Assembly: GCA_030141605.1 (NCBI GenBank)
Contig: JAQGDQ010000078.1
Location: 436,001-500,000 of the forward strand
Reading direction: 5' to 3'
Length of the DNA stretch: 64,000 nucleotides
DNA from: Tubiluchus corallicola
Taxonomy: Eukaryota; Priapulida; Priapulimorpha; Priapulimorphida; Tubiluchidae
Under the pieces are notes generated by a model that was given only the letters and a program-made list of their open reading frames with translations, ran no database searches and was not told the DNA's origin. The position numbers and the translations under genes are program-made. Shown here piece by piece: positions 12,336 to 21,264 of the stretch; within the stretch, counting starts at the first letter, position 1; the number at the start of each line of letters is the position of its first letter.

Positions 12336-15300
12336 GTATTTCTGTACATTAATACAGTTTGGCCAGTTAAACTGTAACCCAATAGATTACGCGAAATTTA
12401 TTATTACCACCTAGATAAAATGGCGGCATTTTAAACGTTTCAGAAAACACGACATTTGAATCTGATGAAAGTGGCAGTCTCCATCACGTTTGTTATGATC
12501 TCCTTTCAGGACATACAGTGAGCAGAAAGACTGTCAGGTAAATATTTTCATCCATAACGGGTTAGGTAACAAGCGATCTTCCCCAGGCTCAGTACAAGCA
12601 GCAATGATTTATTTGTCGAAAAATTTATGTATTTTATGTACCGAAAATATAATTATTTTGTACGAAATTAAAATATATTGTTTTTTTTTACAATAATTTA
12701 TTTTTCTATTACCAATGCATTCATACTTTTTATGCAAATACTGCCACCGATAAGAAAATGTAGAATCTTCAAAACATCTCTCATTGACAAAAATGAAAGT
12801 GTTCAAGAAAAATTTATGTGCAGCATTCCGAAGAAAATATGTCAACTATAGCAAATCCTTTTTCAGGTGAAATCCTTGTTAATGATATGAATGTCAAAAG
12901 ACATGACTCAGACTGCTGCACTGTTATAATTTGAAATGTGGCATTTAACCTACTACCGTTATCCATTATCATTTATTTCGACATTCATTGCCTATTACAA
13001 CGCATTTCATTGCAATAACACTCACATGTCATGTCACTTAATGTCAAACAATATAGTTAAGGTGGTAGCCATTTTTGCAAAATGAAACCAAAATGAAGTG
13101 AAAATGTCACAACCATTAAAGACTCTTGTATGGCGAATAAGGCAGCTTATATCGTGTGTATTATCAAGTAGGAAAGTATCAGGCATCATCAAGGCATAGG
13201 CTAGCATAGTCTATAGCATATGCAGTCTATGGTCCATCAAGCTTGGGGGGGGGTCAAGCTTTGGGTAACATTTGGTAAAAAATCCTTTTCTTCGCTGCGG
13301 TTGAAATATGAGAAAATTTGATTTGCAATAAATAGTAAAATGGTGGTATTTATTGAAGAATATTTTTATTGACAAAGAAAAGATAACTATGTTAGTTTAT
13401 TTAAAGAATTTTCAATAAGTTTATTTTTCAAGCTATGTAAATGTCGCCAAAATATATATCGAGTAAAAATATTCAATATAAGTGCGGGTGAGTTAGGGGT
13501 GGCTCCGCCTGAGAAGGCTTTTTAATTTCATTAGCCTAAGGGCCTAAAGGGATCGTTGTCCAGCCCTGGGCATTATAAAAAGTATATAGCACATTTTATT
13601 GCAGGTATGATGGAAAACGCAAAGGACACATTGACTCTACCGAGTACGACACTACCCTTACGCCATATCGTGACTGCCGATGGGTACTTGACTTCTCCAA
13701 CATTCCGTATGGAACCAAGCGGACCAGAATGTTAGAGATACAAAAACTCATAGTTAACATACCAGTTGCTTCAAGTGGAACGCGTTTGGAAATTAGAGGT
13801 TAGTGGTTTCTTACACCGTCCGCTACTAAAAGATGGTACTGTGTGATCTGGATTATACTACTATTTGTAAGGTATTAAATAAAGGGGAAGAAAAGTGAAT
13901 TTTAAAGTGTATCCCAGAACTTTCCATGCAAATTATGTAATTTAGCATCACGCTTATCTGTTTGAAGGACTTACGTAATTGAAAAGAAATTTCGTAAAAA
14001 ATTAAAATGTTCATGCCAAAATGGTAAAACGTCGCTGTATCACCATCTCGGTGACTCACCAATAAAACACATTATTGATCTCATTAACAATATAGAGTAA
14101 TTTAAACTTTTACCTGGCTATTGGGTGTGTGCTACCAATGCTCTAAATATGTTTTCAAATTTTGCAAAATGTTATCTAAACTTGTTTCAATTGACTGTTT
14201 CAATTAAAAAGGCTTCGCCTAACGGTCATTTAGGGAGTTTAACTTCTCAAGTTTTACACAGTATTGCTGCTCGCGCAACCCCTCTACGCAATAAATATAA
14301 TAAGCATAATAATATTTTAAAGTAACAAAACAGTCTCAAAGTATAAGGCAATGCAGGTGTGCAGTTTATTAGGGACAGACTTTTGCTACAAGTAAGCATT
14401 ATTCGGATCTGTAAAAAACAGGATAATTGCTTCTAGCTACAAATATTACAAAGTTATTACAGATATTACTAAAAGTTTGAACAGTTTAAACATGTAAAAT
14501 TAGAATAAAAATTATGTGAACTTACACTTAGTAACATCTATTATTTCACGAATGAGCATGCAAAAGACAGCCGGTAGAAACCAGTTTGAAGCCAGGTATG
14601 TACGCGAATCCAAGGGCTAGACCAACTACTACGATGACTACGACTATGACTATGACTATGATTATGACTATGATTATGATTATGGCTATGGAACACATTT
14701 GGAAATTTATGACTATGACTATGACCATGACTATGACTATGACTATGACTATGACTATGACTATGACTATGACTATGACTATGACTATGACTATGACTAT
14801 GATATGACTATGACTATGATTATAATTATGACTATTATTATGTCTATGAAATGACGACTATTATAACTATTACTATGATAAAGACTGTTGTTCTTACTAT
14901 TACTGTCACTGTATAAAATTTGAATAACGGAAGAAAACAGATATATTCTAGAAGTCATTGGTACCTTCCAAGTTCTGTTTTCACCTATTGCTCTATATAG
15001 AGATGGTGTTTTATAAAGTAAAGGAGCTTCTAATGCAGTTTCCAGTTATAATATAATATTAACCATTCTTCGCACGACCATCTCAACATGTTTTGCTTCA
15101 GATTCAGTATGTCTTTACACGAACACCACGTGTGGGCCACCACAAGCCGTGTGGACGAAATCAGGAGTGACCACACTTCTCCGAACTGGTACAAAGCCGA
15201 ATCACGTTGTCTCTGTTCGATTCGTTATTTATCCATTACCCGAGGGTGAACCAGTTGACGACGTATTTGGCACTGTCCAAGGATTTCATTTGCGATGGAA

Positions 15301-16790
15301 ATACGTCCATACACGTGAGTATTTTCTATGTTAGGGTTGTTTTTACTGAAGGGAGCCATTTATAAAATCACTCGGTTACAACTGATGATGGAGTTATAAA
15401 TAAATAAATACCACGAAATCAAATTGATTATTTGATTAGAAACGATGACATATGTTCTTATTTTAATTTTATTCACGTTTGTATCGCGATGTATCCACTT
15501 TTTAGATTTTCGGGGGGGGGTCTAAAAGAGTAAGAGTTTTTCTAGCTAATTTCTTGTAGAGAAACAAGAACAATATTTTCGTGAGTAGTTTCCACATTTT
15601 TATTTGGGGAGTAATCATAAGGGGAAAAGTGTCGAGAAAATTGGCTTTACGTAAATTGCTAGACATTTTGCAAAGGTGGAAATGAGCAAGGATTTTCAGC
15701 AGCAAGAGAGGAAATGGCTGCCATAAATAACCACCACGTAATGTAACAGCTTCCCTCGTAGATCACTTCTCCATTTTGTTCTATTCTTAAGAGCTTTAGC
15801 ATTGTTAATGATTTTTATGTCTATGTTACAGCTGAATATCTGAGTGATCAGATATTCCATTCCCCCATGATGCCGGTGTATGTGGCGGCACTTGCCATTA
15901 TTGTGGTATTCCCCATTGGCTGTATTGTCTACTGCATAGCATGTAGAGGCAAAGGAACGTAAGTACGTGCGTTTGTGTGAATGCGTTTGTTTGCATTAAT
16001 AGGTTATAATAAACGAGTACCATTTACACACAGTGTTCTCGCTATTTTTTTGATTAGGTGATAAAATATTTATTTGCGGATAAAGATTTTTCTGTCAATA
16101 GTGAACTGTGTTCACAAAAATCGTCATTACGTTGTAAAGGAAACATTATTACTTACTGGCACTTTATTCATACAACCGAAATTAACTATTTCGAAATGAA
16201 GCAGTAGAGTTTCTGACATGTGACGGATTCCCTTCATCTTTCATCTCCTTTTCTTTTGTTTGTCTTTCTCTTTTTTCTTCTCTTCTTCTCCCTTCCCTTT
16301 CCTTCTCTTCCCTCCGCTCGCCTCGCCTCCTCTTCTCTTTTTTCCTCTCATCCCCTCCCTCTCGTCTCTTTTCTTCTCATTTCCTCTTCTTTTCTCTGTC
16401 TCTTCCCTTTCCTTCTCCCCTCTCTCTCTGTTTCTCACTCTCTATGGTTGCTATATCTCTCTCCTTTGCTCTCGCTATTATTCCTTGTGTACGTGTCTAT
16501 CTACCAACTAGCCAATCTGTCTGTCCGTCCTGCTATCTACTCTGTTTTTCTTTTCGTGCCTGATTACCACCACAGTCCAGGCTTTTTGGCATTTCATTTC
16601 ACGATTATTGGTCTACGAGCACATTCGTACAGATAAATTTAGTTTACAACTAAATTTACTATGCGAAAGTTTAGATTTGTCTTGTTTTTTCAGTGATCGA
16701 GAGAAGGAACGTAGAGAGGATGAAGAAGCAGTGAAACCACAACAACTGCATGATGCTGTCGGTTCAGACTCTGAACTTGACAAGTTATAA
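7342..16790 (+). CDS. SRCR-SRCR-CUB single-pass transmembrane receptor, 5' partial
   Basis: Eight phase-consistent exons: 7342-7539, 8229-8476, 8706-8898, 12510-12537, 13605-13798, 15102-15314, 15832-15958, 16694-16790. They give 431 residues plus a stop, after two leading bases of a split codon. Exon 1 is the C-terminal half of an SRCR domain (VCRELGY ... ACERCHGVGIACG). Exons 2-3 make a second SRCR domain (LRLSK, VYLKDKWRALC, VLCKSLG, then DCG and paired cysteines). Exons 4-6 carry a CUB domain (GHIDS ... CRWVLDF ... VQGFHLRW). Exon 7 holds one hydrophobic membrane span (VYVAALAIIVVFPIGCIVYCIAC). Exon 8 gives a short charged tail (TDREKERREDEE ... SDSELDKL). The domain order predicts a type I surface receptor with a ligand-binding ectodomain; the ligand is unknown. 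The exon with the signal peptide and first SRCR half was not found. Exon 4 is a 28-nt microexon, and the exon 3-4 intron contains an antisense ADAM gene. Confidence 0.8.
8045..8210 (-). repeat. Repeat family D, copy 2 (probable LINE 3' end)
   Basis: Reverse-complement copy of 780-990. It begins on the + strand with ATTTATTTATTTAAAGTTTATTTCAGCAC, the tail read backwards. It ends about 20 bp before the acceptor of the receptor exon at 8229. Confidence 0.65.
9100..9310 (-). repeat. Repeat family B, copy 3 (partial, inverted)
   Basis: The reverse complement matches 30690-30880 and 56030-56200, with shared blocks TTTGCGAAAGTGAAA, TGTACAACATTC and TGATATACAAAAA. It lies between receptor exon 3 and the ADAM gene. 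Confidence 0.6.
9732..11711 (-). CDS. ADAM10-like zinc metalloprotease-disintegrin, intronless
   Basis: A single uninterrupted frame of 659 residues. Residues 1-25 are a hydrophobic signal peptide. Residues about 26-205 resemble an ADAM prodomain ending near a basic stretch (WWRKDR, 198-203). The reprolysin domain follows, with zinc motif HEIGHALGSPHD (H378, E379, H382, H388) and Met-turn YIMSGSK (M403). Residues 447-535 are a disintegrin domain starting CGNSVVENGEECDCGSSDRC, then a Cys-rich region to about 625. GLAWVAKPK, the GSPHD ending and the disintegrin spacing point to ADAM10 rather than ADAM17. ADAM10 proteins are membrane sheddases, but this one ends about 35 residues after the last cysteine with only a weak hydrophobic run (IGLMKIILLIHLV) and no cytoplasmic tail, so it may be secreted or loosely anchored. 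It has no introns, unlike its neighbours, which suggests a retrocopy. AATAAA overlaps the stop codon. All catalytic residues are intact, so it is not an obvious pseudogene. Confidence 0.9.
   Translation of the reverse strand: MTLGALVRVTLLFSAVLWSIILVFSDKPPWLTNYEVLTNIGLDEGVSSELRSNLIILHIKAFGRHLKLILDVDEEIYSTSLEYEHRQTSIKGINKDANNTFYKGHVERNPQSFVHGTICNQTFDGVAHFDDEIFYIEPYANYFRPATEAMKKWHIVFRAEDVAAQNYLCKTMEMSDAFELKTGNITYEQQQQAKRIKWWRKDRDNHLKKVCYVHVISDHIFFENVVNGSKFRALAEIVYHMREVEKHYEKIDMNEDGIPDGLKFKAAKITVFEKEGEPGNYADKKATNQGQYLYNVSRTDFSKFCLGIILTGRDFSTGAVGLAWVAKPKHTTMAGGICQHRVVMHSDKTNRSFNSLYISFFNQGRFIPRKHSVRSLIHEIGHALGSPHDNESNPLCYYSGYIMSGSKYTIDTAKYNSAFSPCSKRYITSILREKSNCFKKDEKAICGNSVVENGEECDCGSSDRCDKTDSCCIPKGSKGECKIRRELGYSCSKKNACCLDNCQISTDSNYTCLEQEDCLSTSYCDGLFAECPPPLPLPDGSPCASGAKTCKDGQCSSTVCKDNGYEDCFCYPPDHFCEVCCKKSEKSSPCQPAMKWNITDKQLLKSNLELCYQDGAFCNRESTCVMFVEEEKKLVFKPRSNVNVMHIGLMKIILLIHLV
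12214..12331 (+). repeat. (GA)n microsatellite
   Basis: About 118 bp, nearly pure GA after an interrupted start, in the receptor intron between the ADAM gene and the microexon. It produces a spurious Leu-Ser frame on the - strand. Confidence 0.98.
13190..13568. mobile_element. hAT-like non-autonomous element, family H copy 1
   Basis: Flanked by near-identical 8-bp direct repeats, GGCATCAT (13182-13189) and GGCATTAT (13569-13576). The ends are CAAGGCATAGG and, reading inward from the right, CAGGGCTGGAC, a hAT-like start. The interior matches the reverse complement of about 25575-25945. The right end lies only 28 bp before the receptor exon at 13605. No transposase remains. Confidence 0.65.
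14628..14880 (+). repeat. (TATGAC)n hexanucleotide repeat
   Basis: A run of TATGAC units, nearly perfect from about 14708 to 14800 and degenerate on both sides, inside the receptor intron between exons 5 and 6. It is open in two frames (Met-Thr or Tyr-Asp repeats), which makes a spurious 73-codon frame. Confidence 0.95.
16232..16450 (+). repeat. Polypyrimidine tract (CT-rich)
   Basis: About 220 bp of C/T with very few purines, in the last intron of the receptor gene. Frames across it are Ser/Phe/Leu-rich and not coding. Confidence 0.92.
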
Positions 16791-17477
16791 TCAAAGCATT
16801 CGCCTCTAATGAGATTTAAAAATAGTCAAAACTTATACATAACGCTTGCACGTTCTGTCGAAAAATCAGACAAATTTTGCTCAGTTGTCTACTCGTTACT
16901 CAATGTAGTCTCTGCATTAGAGTAGAGGCTTTGTACTGTAAAAGCTTAGGTCACACATGAACGTTTTATTTTTACTTAAAATAGAAAATGGAAATGGAGA
17001 TAATGAATTTAAAATAAGTATTTTCGGTTAAAATCGCATGTATAAAAACCAAATTTTGGCAAGCACTTTCACCTGCTATCAATCATCGTGGGATAAAATG
17101 TGAAAAAGAGATCTTTTGACAAAATCTAATTCTTGATCACATGTCAGTCTTCAAACTTGTAGATTCATGACAACAGCCATCTTAGTTTCTACAAACGATC
17201 GAACGTGTTGTTCCCATCTGCCTTCTGTTTGTTTGTATTTACTAAATTCTTATAGAACAGAACTGATGCCGAAATATACAGTCAAAGTAGTTTTGTGCTC
17301 CGATTTTGTTTACATTCCTAATCACCAATGAATAATATTTATTGTTTAAAGAGAAAGCCTGTTGTTCGTGACGAACTAGCACTATAAGTTTATAACAGAT
17401 TAAGCGATATTTATTAATTTTCGTTTGAGCTATAATGTGCATGTACTTTTTGATATAAATGTTTGTGAAAAGGTTAG
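16791..17477. other. Downstream of receptor; probable 3' UTR and spacer
   Basis: Follows the receptor stop codon. No clear AATAAA was seen in the first 300 bp, so the 3' end is undefined. Nothing else recognised. Confidence 0.4.
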
Positions 17478-17690
17478 GGAACAGAAAAGAAGGAAAGAAA
17501 AGAGAAGAGAAAAGAGAAGAGAAAAGGAGAGGAGAGGAGACAAGAGGAGAGGAGAGGAGAGAAGAGAAGAGAAGAGAAGAGAAGAGGAGAGGAGAGGAGA
17601 GGAGAGGAGAGGAGAGGAGAGGAGAGGAGAGGAGAGGAGAGGAGAGGAGAGGAGAGAAGAGGAGAGAAGAGGAGAGAAGAGAAGATTAGC
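17478..17690 (+). repeat. (GGAGA)n polypurine tract
   Basis: About 210 bp of GGAGA and related units, almost free of pyrimidines. It produces Arg/Glu-rich frames on + and Ser/Leu-rich frames on -, none credible. Confidence 0.97.
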
Positions 17691-19189
17691 TTAACACTGA
17701 TCTGGAAAGCACACACGTCACCTACATGAGCACACATCAGTAGTTTCATTTGACTTTAGACATGTGCTATCATGTTTATTCAATCAAGCGTTATTATCAA
17801 CGCGAAACCATAGGAAAACTTGCAGTAGCATAAGTATCGATGCGAGCAAGCCTATTAGGTGCATTACGATAGATAAAAATTTATATTGAAATATAAAAAT
17901 GGTAACTTTACTATATAAATAATATTAAATGTTGTAAGTTCTAACTTGTATAGCAGAGCTAACTATAAACTATGCTAGTCCTTGTATATTGTAGCAATTT
18001 AATGTAAATTCAGCGATGATAGCTAGCGTGTAATGTGATGTAGATCTAATTGCTACCATTATTGTACAGCAATGTGTTTTAATTTGCTTCTGTTGACGCG
18101 GTTTTGGTAAAACGTGGGAAAAACATTTTTGTGTCAATTAACCATAATCATCCACATTCCGTTTCTGAGCTATCTCGTATTATGCTTAAATGTATTAAAA
18201 CGAAAGGAAATAATTTTTGTATTGTATTCTATTTTTTCTTTTTTCTTTTTGTTTTAGTCTTCGTAGCAAAAATGTTTTTTTGTGAATGTATGAACCATTG
18301 CTAAGTTGAAACTCATCAGGCTAATGTAAATTATGTATATTAATAATCAGAATATTTACTCAACTTTCTTACTGTCCAGTCTTGTGTTTCTCTACGTATT
18401 TGTTGAATTCATTTTGTAAATTATTTTGACAATAGACACGACAAATATCGTACGTTTTATATTTTTTATTCTGTACACATGCTGTGGGCATAGATTGTAG
18501 ATTATATTTATAAAATTCGTGTACGTTTGAATTGTTGCTTTTGTGTTATACGGTGTTGCTATTGTAGGTTGTGACCTGTAATCGTTAATATATGCTAAAA
18601 TAATAGAATAAAATAATAAAAAGTCTGTAGAATTAGCGAGTTAAAACGAGTTGCTGCCATAGAGCGATTTTATCCTTACCATCTGTCAAGTATTGTATAC
18701 ATAATTGTATCGTTGCTTAATTACTCTGAAAGCATTCATTAGCGCAAAATCAAGCTACTAATTTTGTGCGTTATCCATAAAAAACATTTAGCTCTACACG
18801 CTGGGAACCTTGTCGTCGCTTTCGTTGACTTTAGTACCGACGTACAAACAATTATAATATTAATATTATGCATGGAAAGTATGGGCTTAACGTGATTGAT
18901 GTAAAATTAAAAAGTGGTGATCATGTTATAATTATGGTAATTAGTAGTGGTGTAGTAGATTTTAATTATAGTTCGTTCATGAAATATTATACTATTTATT
19001 ATAACAAATTATATATAACAGGCCTATAATTTGCTGTTTACTGTGCAGCGTGTTTTATCGGTGGGTTTTAAATACTGCATAATATTTACCTTTTCTATTT
19101 TTATTACAGCATTGTGTTTCAAATGATAAATAAACCGTATAGTCATAAACTAATCTTCTTTGTATGCAATGTTCAATGCATGTGCGCAC
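17691..19189. other. AT-rich intergenic sequence
   Basis: No gene or clear repeat seen. AATAAA-type hexamers occur around 18605 and 19130; either might serve a distal receptor transcript end, but this is not supported. Confidence 0.4.
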
Positions 19190-20510
19190 CTAGGTCTTCA
19201 AAGCACCTGCGCCCCGTAAATCCCTGTTAGTCTGACAGCTCAGATAAAAGTCGGCCCTTATTCTCAGTCGCGTTTCTCTGTCTGTTTGTCTGTCTGTGCA
19301 TGCTACTTGTCGAGGATTGCTGTTTCTACGTAACTTCACAGCGAGTGGGGTCTGAGTTCTAGTGCGGGAAAAAATTTGGTTATCATGGACACTGCGGTTG
19401 CCTAGCAATGGAGAAAACGCTTCTTGGTGCTTTTGTGGCTTCAAAATCTCTTTGCTCCAAAAGGAACGCCTGTGGCGCCTCACATAATTATACAGAGCGA
19501 TTTTTTATATTTTTGTCTTTAAGAAAATGTAATTGGTCTTAATGAGTGAAAGTTCATGAAGAGGCAATTAATTTTCAACAGTTTAAGCTCTGAAGTTATT
19601 CACAGCTAAAATTTCTAATTCATTATAGCGGATTCTAAGACAAAAAAATACAAAAATAAAGACAACATTCATGTCGCTCATTTAACAGACAACATTAGTA
19701 CTAAAAGCTATTTAGCGACTTACAACAATACAGGTAAGGACGCAGTACACAAACAAAGAATAACATGTAGGATATATCCAGCCGGTAGAGTCGAACTCAA
19801 GACTGCGTGATTGGACTATGAAAGCTAGGCTACTCGTCCACCCGACCCGCCAGCAGCTCCAGTAATGTGTACTATACCTAATCGATTGTCTGAGAGAATT
19901 TTGTCATTTTTTGCCCATAAGAAGAGACAATTCTCTATTGTACGAGTAAAAGTTCGTTAAGAAAAAATAAATTTTCAAATGCCTGAAATTCTGAGATTAT
20001 TCATAGCTAGTGACAGCAAATGAGGTAAAAATTAATTTTTTGAATGATTATGAATGATAGTATGATGAAATACGAACTAAAAATTTGTTTGCTATGGTGA
20101 CGACAGCTTTGTTGCAAAGGCCAAGAACTTAAACTTTAAAAAATGTCTGATGTGGAAAAAATTTTCTGGCTTCAAGATATATCTCCTCCAAAACCGCTGT
20201 GATAAAAGACGAAAATGGGCACTGTGATATGTTAGATAATTGCCTAAAAGTTGGCCAAACTTTGCAATTTATCGGTGTATCTATTCGCCGGCCTGTCTGC
20301 GTTTTTTCGCCAATTCTCTGAGATACACTGATTCCATTCTAGTCACACTTGCAAAAGCAGATGGGGTCTGAGCCCTATTCGTACAGTCGAAAATTTTGGT
20401 GACCACAGTTGCCTAGCAACGGCTGAAAAACTTCCAAAATTAGTACTTTTCTGCTTCAAAATCTATCTTCTCCAAAATTGCTGAAGAACTGAAGATAAAA
20501 CTCAGTGTGT
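19190..20510 (+). repeat. Repeat family G, three loosely tandem copies
   Basis: Copies at about 19255-19480, 20085-20215 and 20290-20510 share GGTCTGAG, GGT(G/T)A(C/T)CA..G...TTGCCTAGCAA(C/T)GG and CTTCAAAAT(A/C)T(A/C)TCT..TCCAAAA. The middle copy is the most degraded. They lie in the gap between the receptor and the coiled-coil gene. Unclassified. Confidence 0.55.
19781..19847 (-). repeat. tRNA-like SINE head
   Basis: On the - strand it reads like the body of a Ser/Leu-type tRNA with A-box-like GGACGAGTAGCC and B-box-like GAGTTCGACTC. Acceptor pairing is poor and there is no terminator, so it is taken as a tRNA-derived repeat, not a working tRNA. Confidence 0.45.
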
Positions 20511-20534
20511 TGGGACGGGAAGTGAGCATCGAAC

Positions 20535-20835
20535 GTTCAAGTTCGAATGAGTTTTTTAGTTCGAATTCGAATCGAACCTGAAATTATAGATTCATATAAT
20601 TCAGTGCTTCAACCACATCTGCTCTTTACCATCAAAAAGTTTGAAACATTATACAATCAGCTTGGTTTAGCAGCTATTTCTGTACACAATTTTTAAACAA
20701 ATTACAGCATTAATGGTTTTACTGGTGAACAAAATCGAGTAACATTCTAACTGGTGGTTAGAAAACTTGTTCGAAAACCATTCAAACTCAGTTCGAATTC
20801 GAAATACTGAAATTCGGTTTAGTTCGAATTCGTTT
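20535..20835. mobile_element. Possible MITE with TTCGAATTCGAA-type ends
   Basis: Short palindrome-rich blocks (AGTTCGAATTCGAATCGAAC near 20560; AGTTCGAATTCGAAAT and TTTAGTTCGAATTCG near 20790-20830) bracket about 200 bp of plain sequence. No target duplication was established. Confidence 0.35.
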
Positions 20836-21264
20836 TCTGATAGAGAATACTCGCCCTTAGTTGGAACATAAGATAATTTTCTAAATGTCGCCGCAGCCAA
20901 AATTTGAAATGTCATAATATGACCTCTGTTATGACGTCATCATTACTTCCGACCCGAGCCCACCTGCACCATTCGCGAACAACTATCAGCCGACCGGGTT
21001 ATTATTGTGCCTCCCGCTATATTCCTCTCCTGGCAAATAAATATTTACTCCGACATTTAAACATCATTTGAAACTTAGTGTGTCAAGTAACACAAAACTT
21101 TTATAGCGAACTAACTGCCACGTTTTGCTGGCTAACTGCTACAATTTTTCTTAAATACGAGTTGTAAAAAAAGTGCAGGTGAATTTATGAGATGATTTAT
21201 AAATAAAGTCCGATAAATAAAATTAAGTGAAAATTCGTTAACATTTACATAAAAAAATTAATTA

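Noticed and set aside
12083-12382. 99-codon - strand frame
   Set aside because: Mostly Leu-Ser repeats from the (GA)n microsatellite.
16220-16636. 138-codon + strand frame
   Set aside because: Runs through the CT-rich intron tract between two supported receptor exons.
17425-17749. Arg/Glu-rich and Ser/Leu-rich frames
   Set aside because: Products of the (GGAGA)n repeat.
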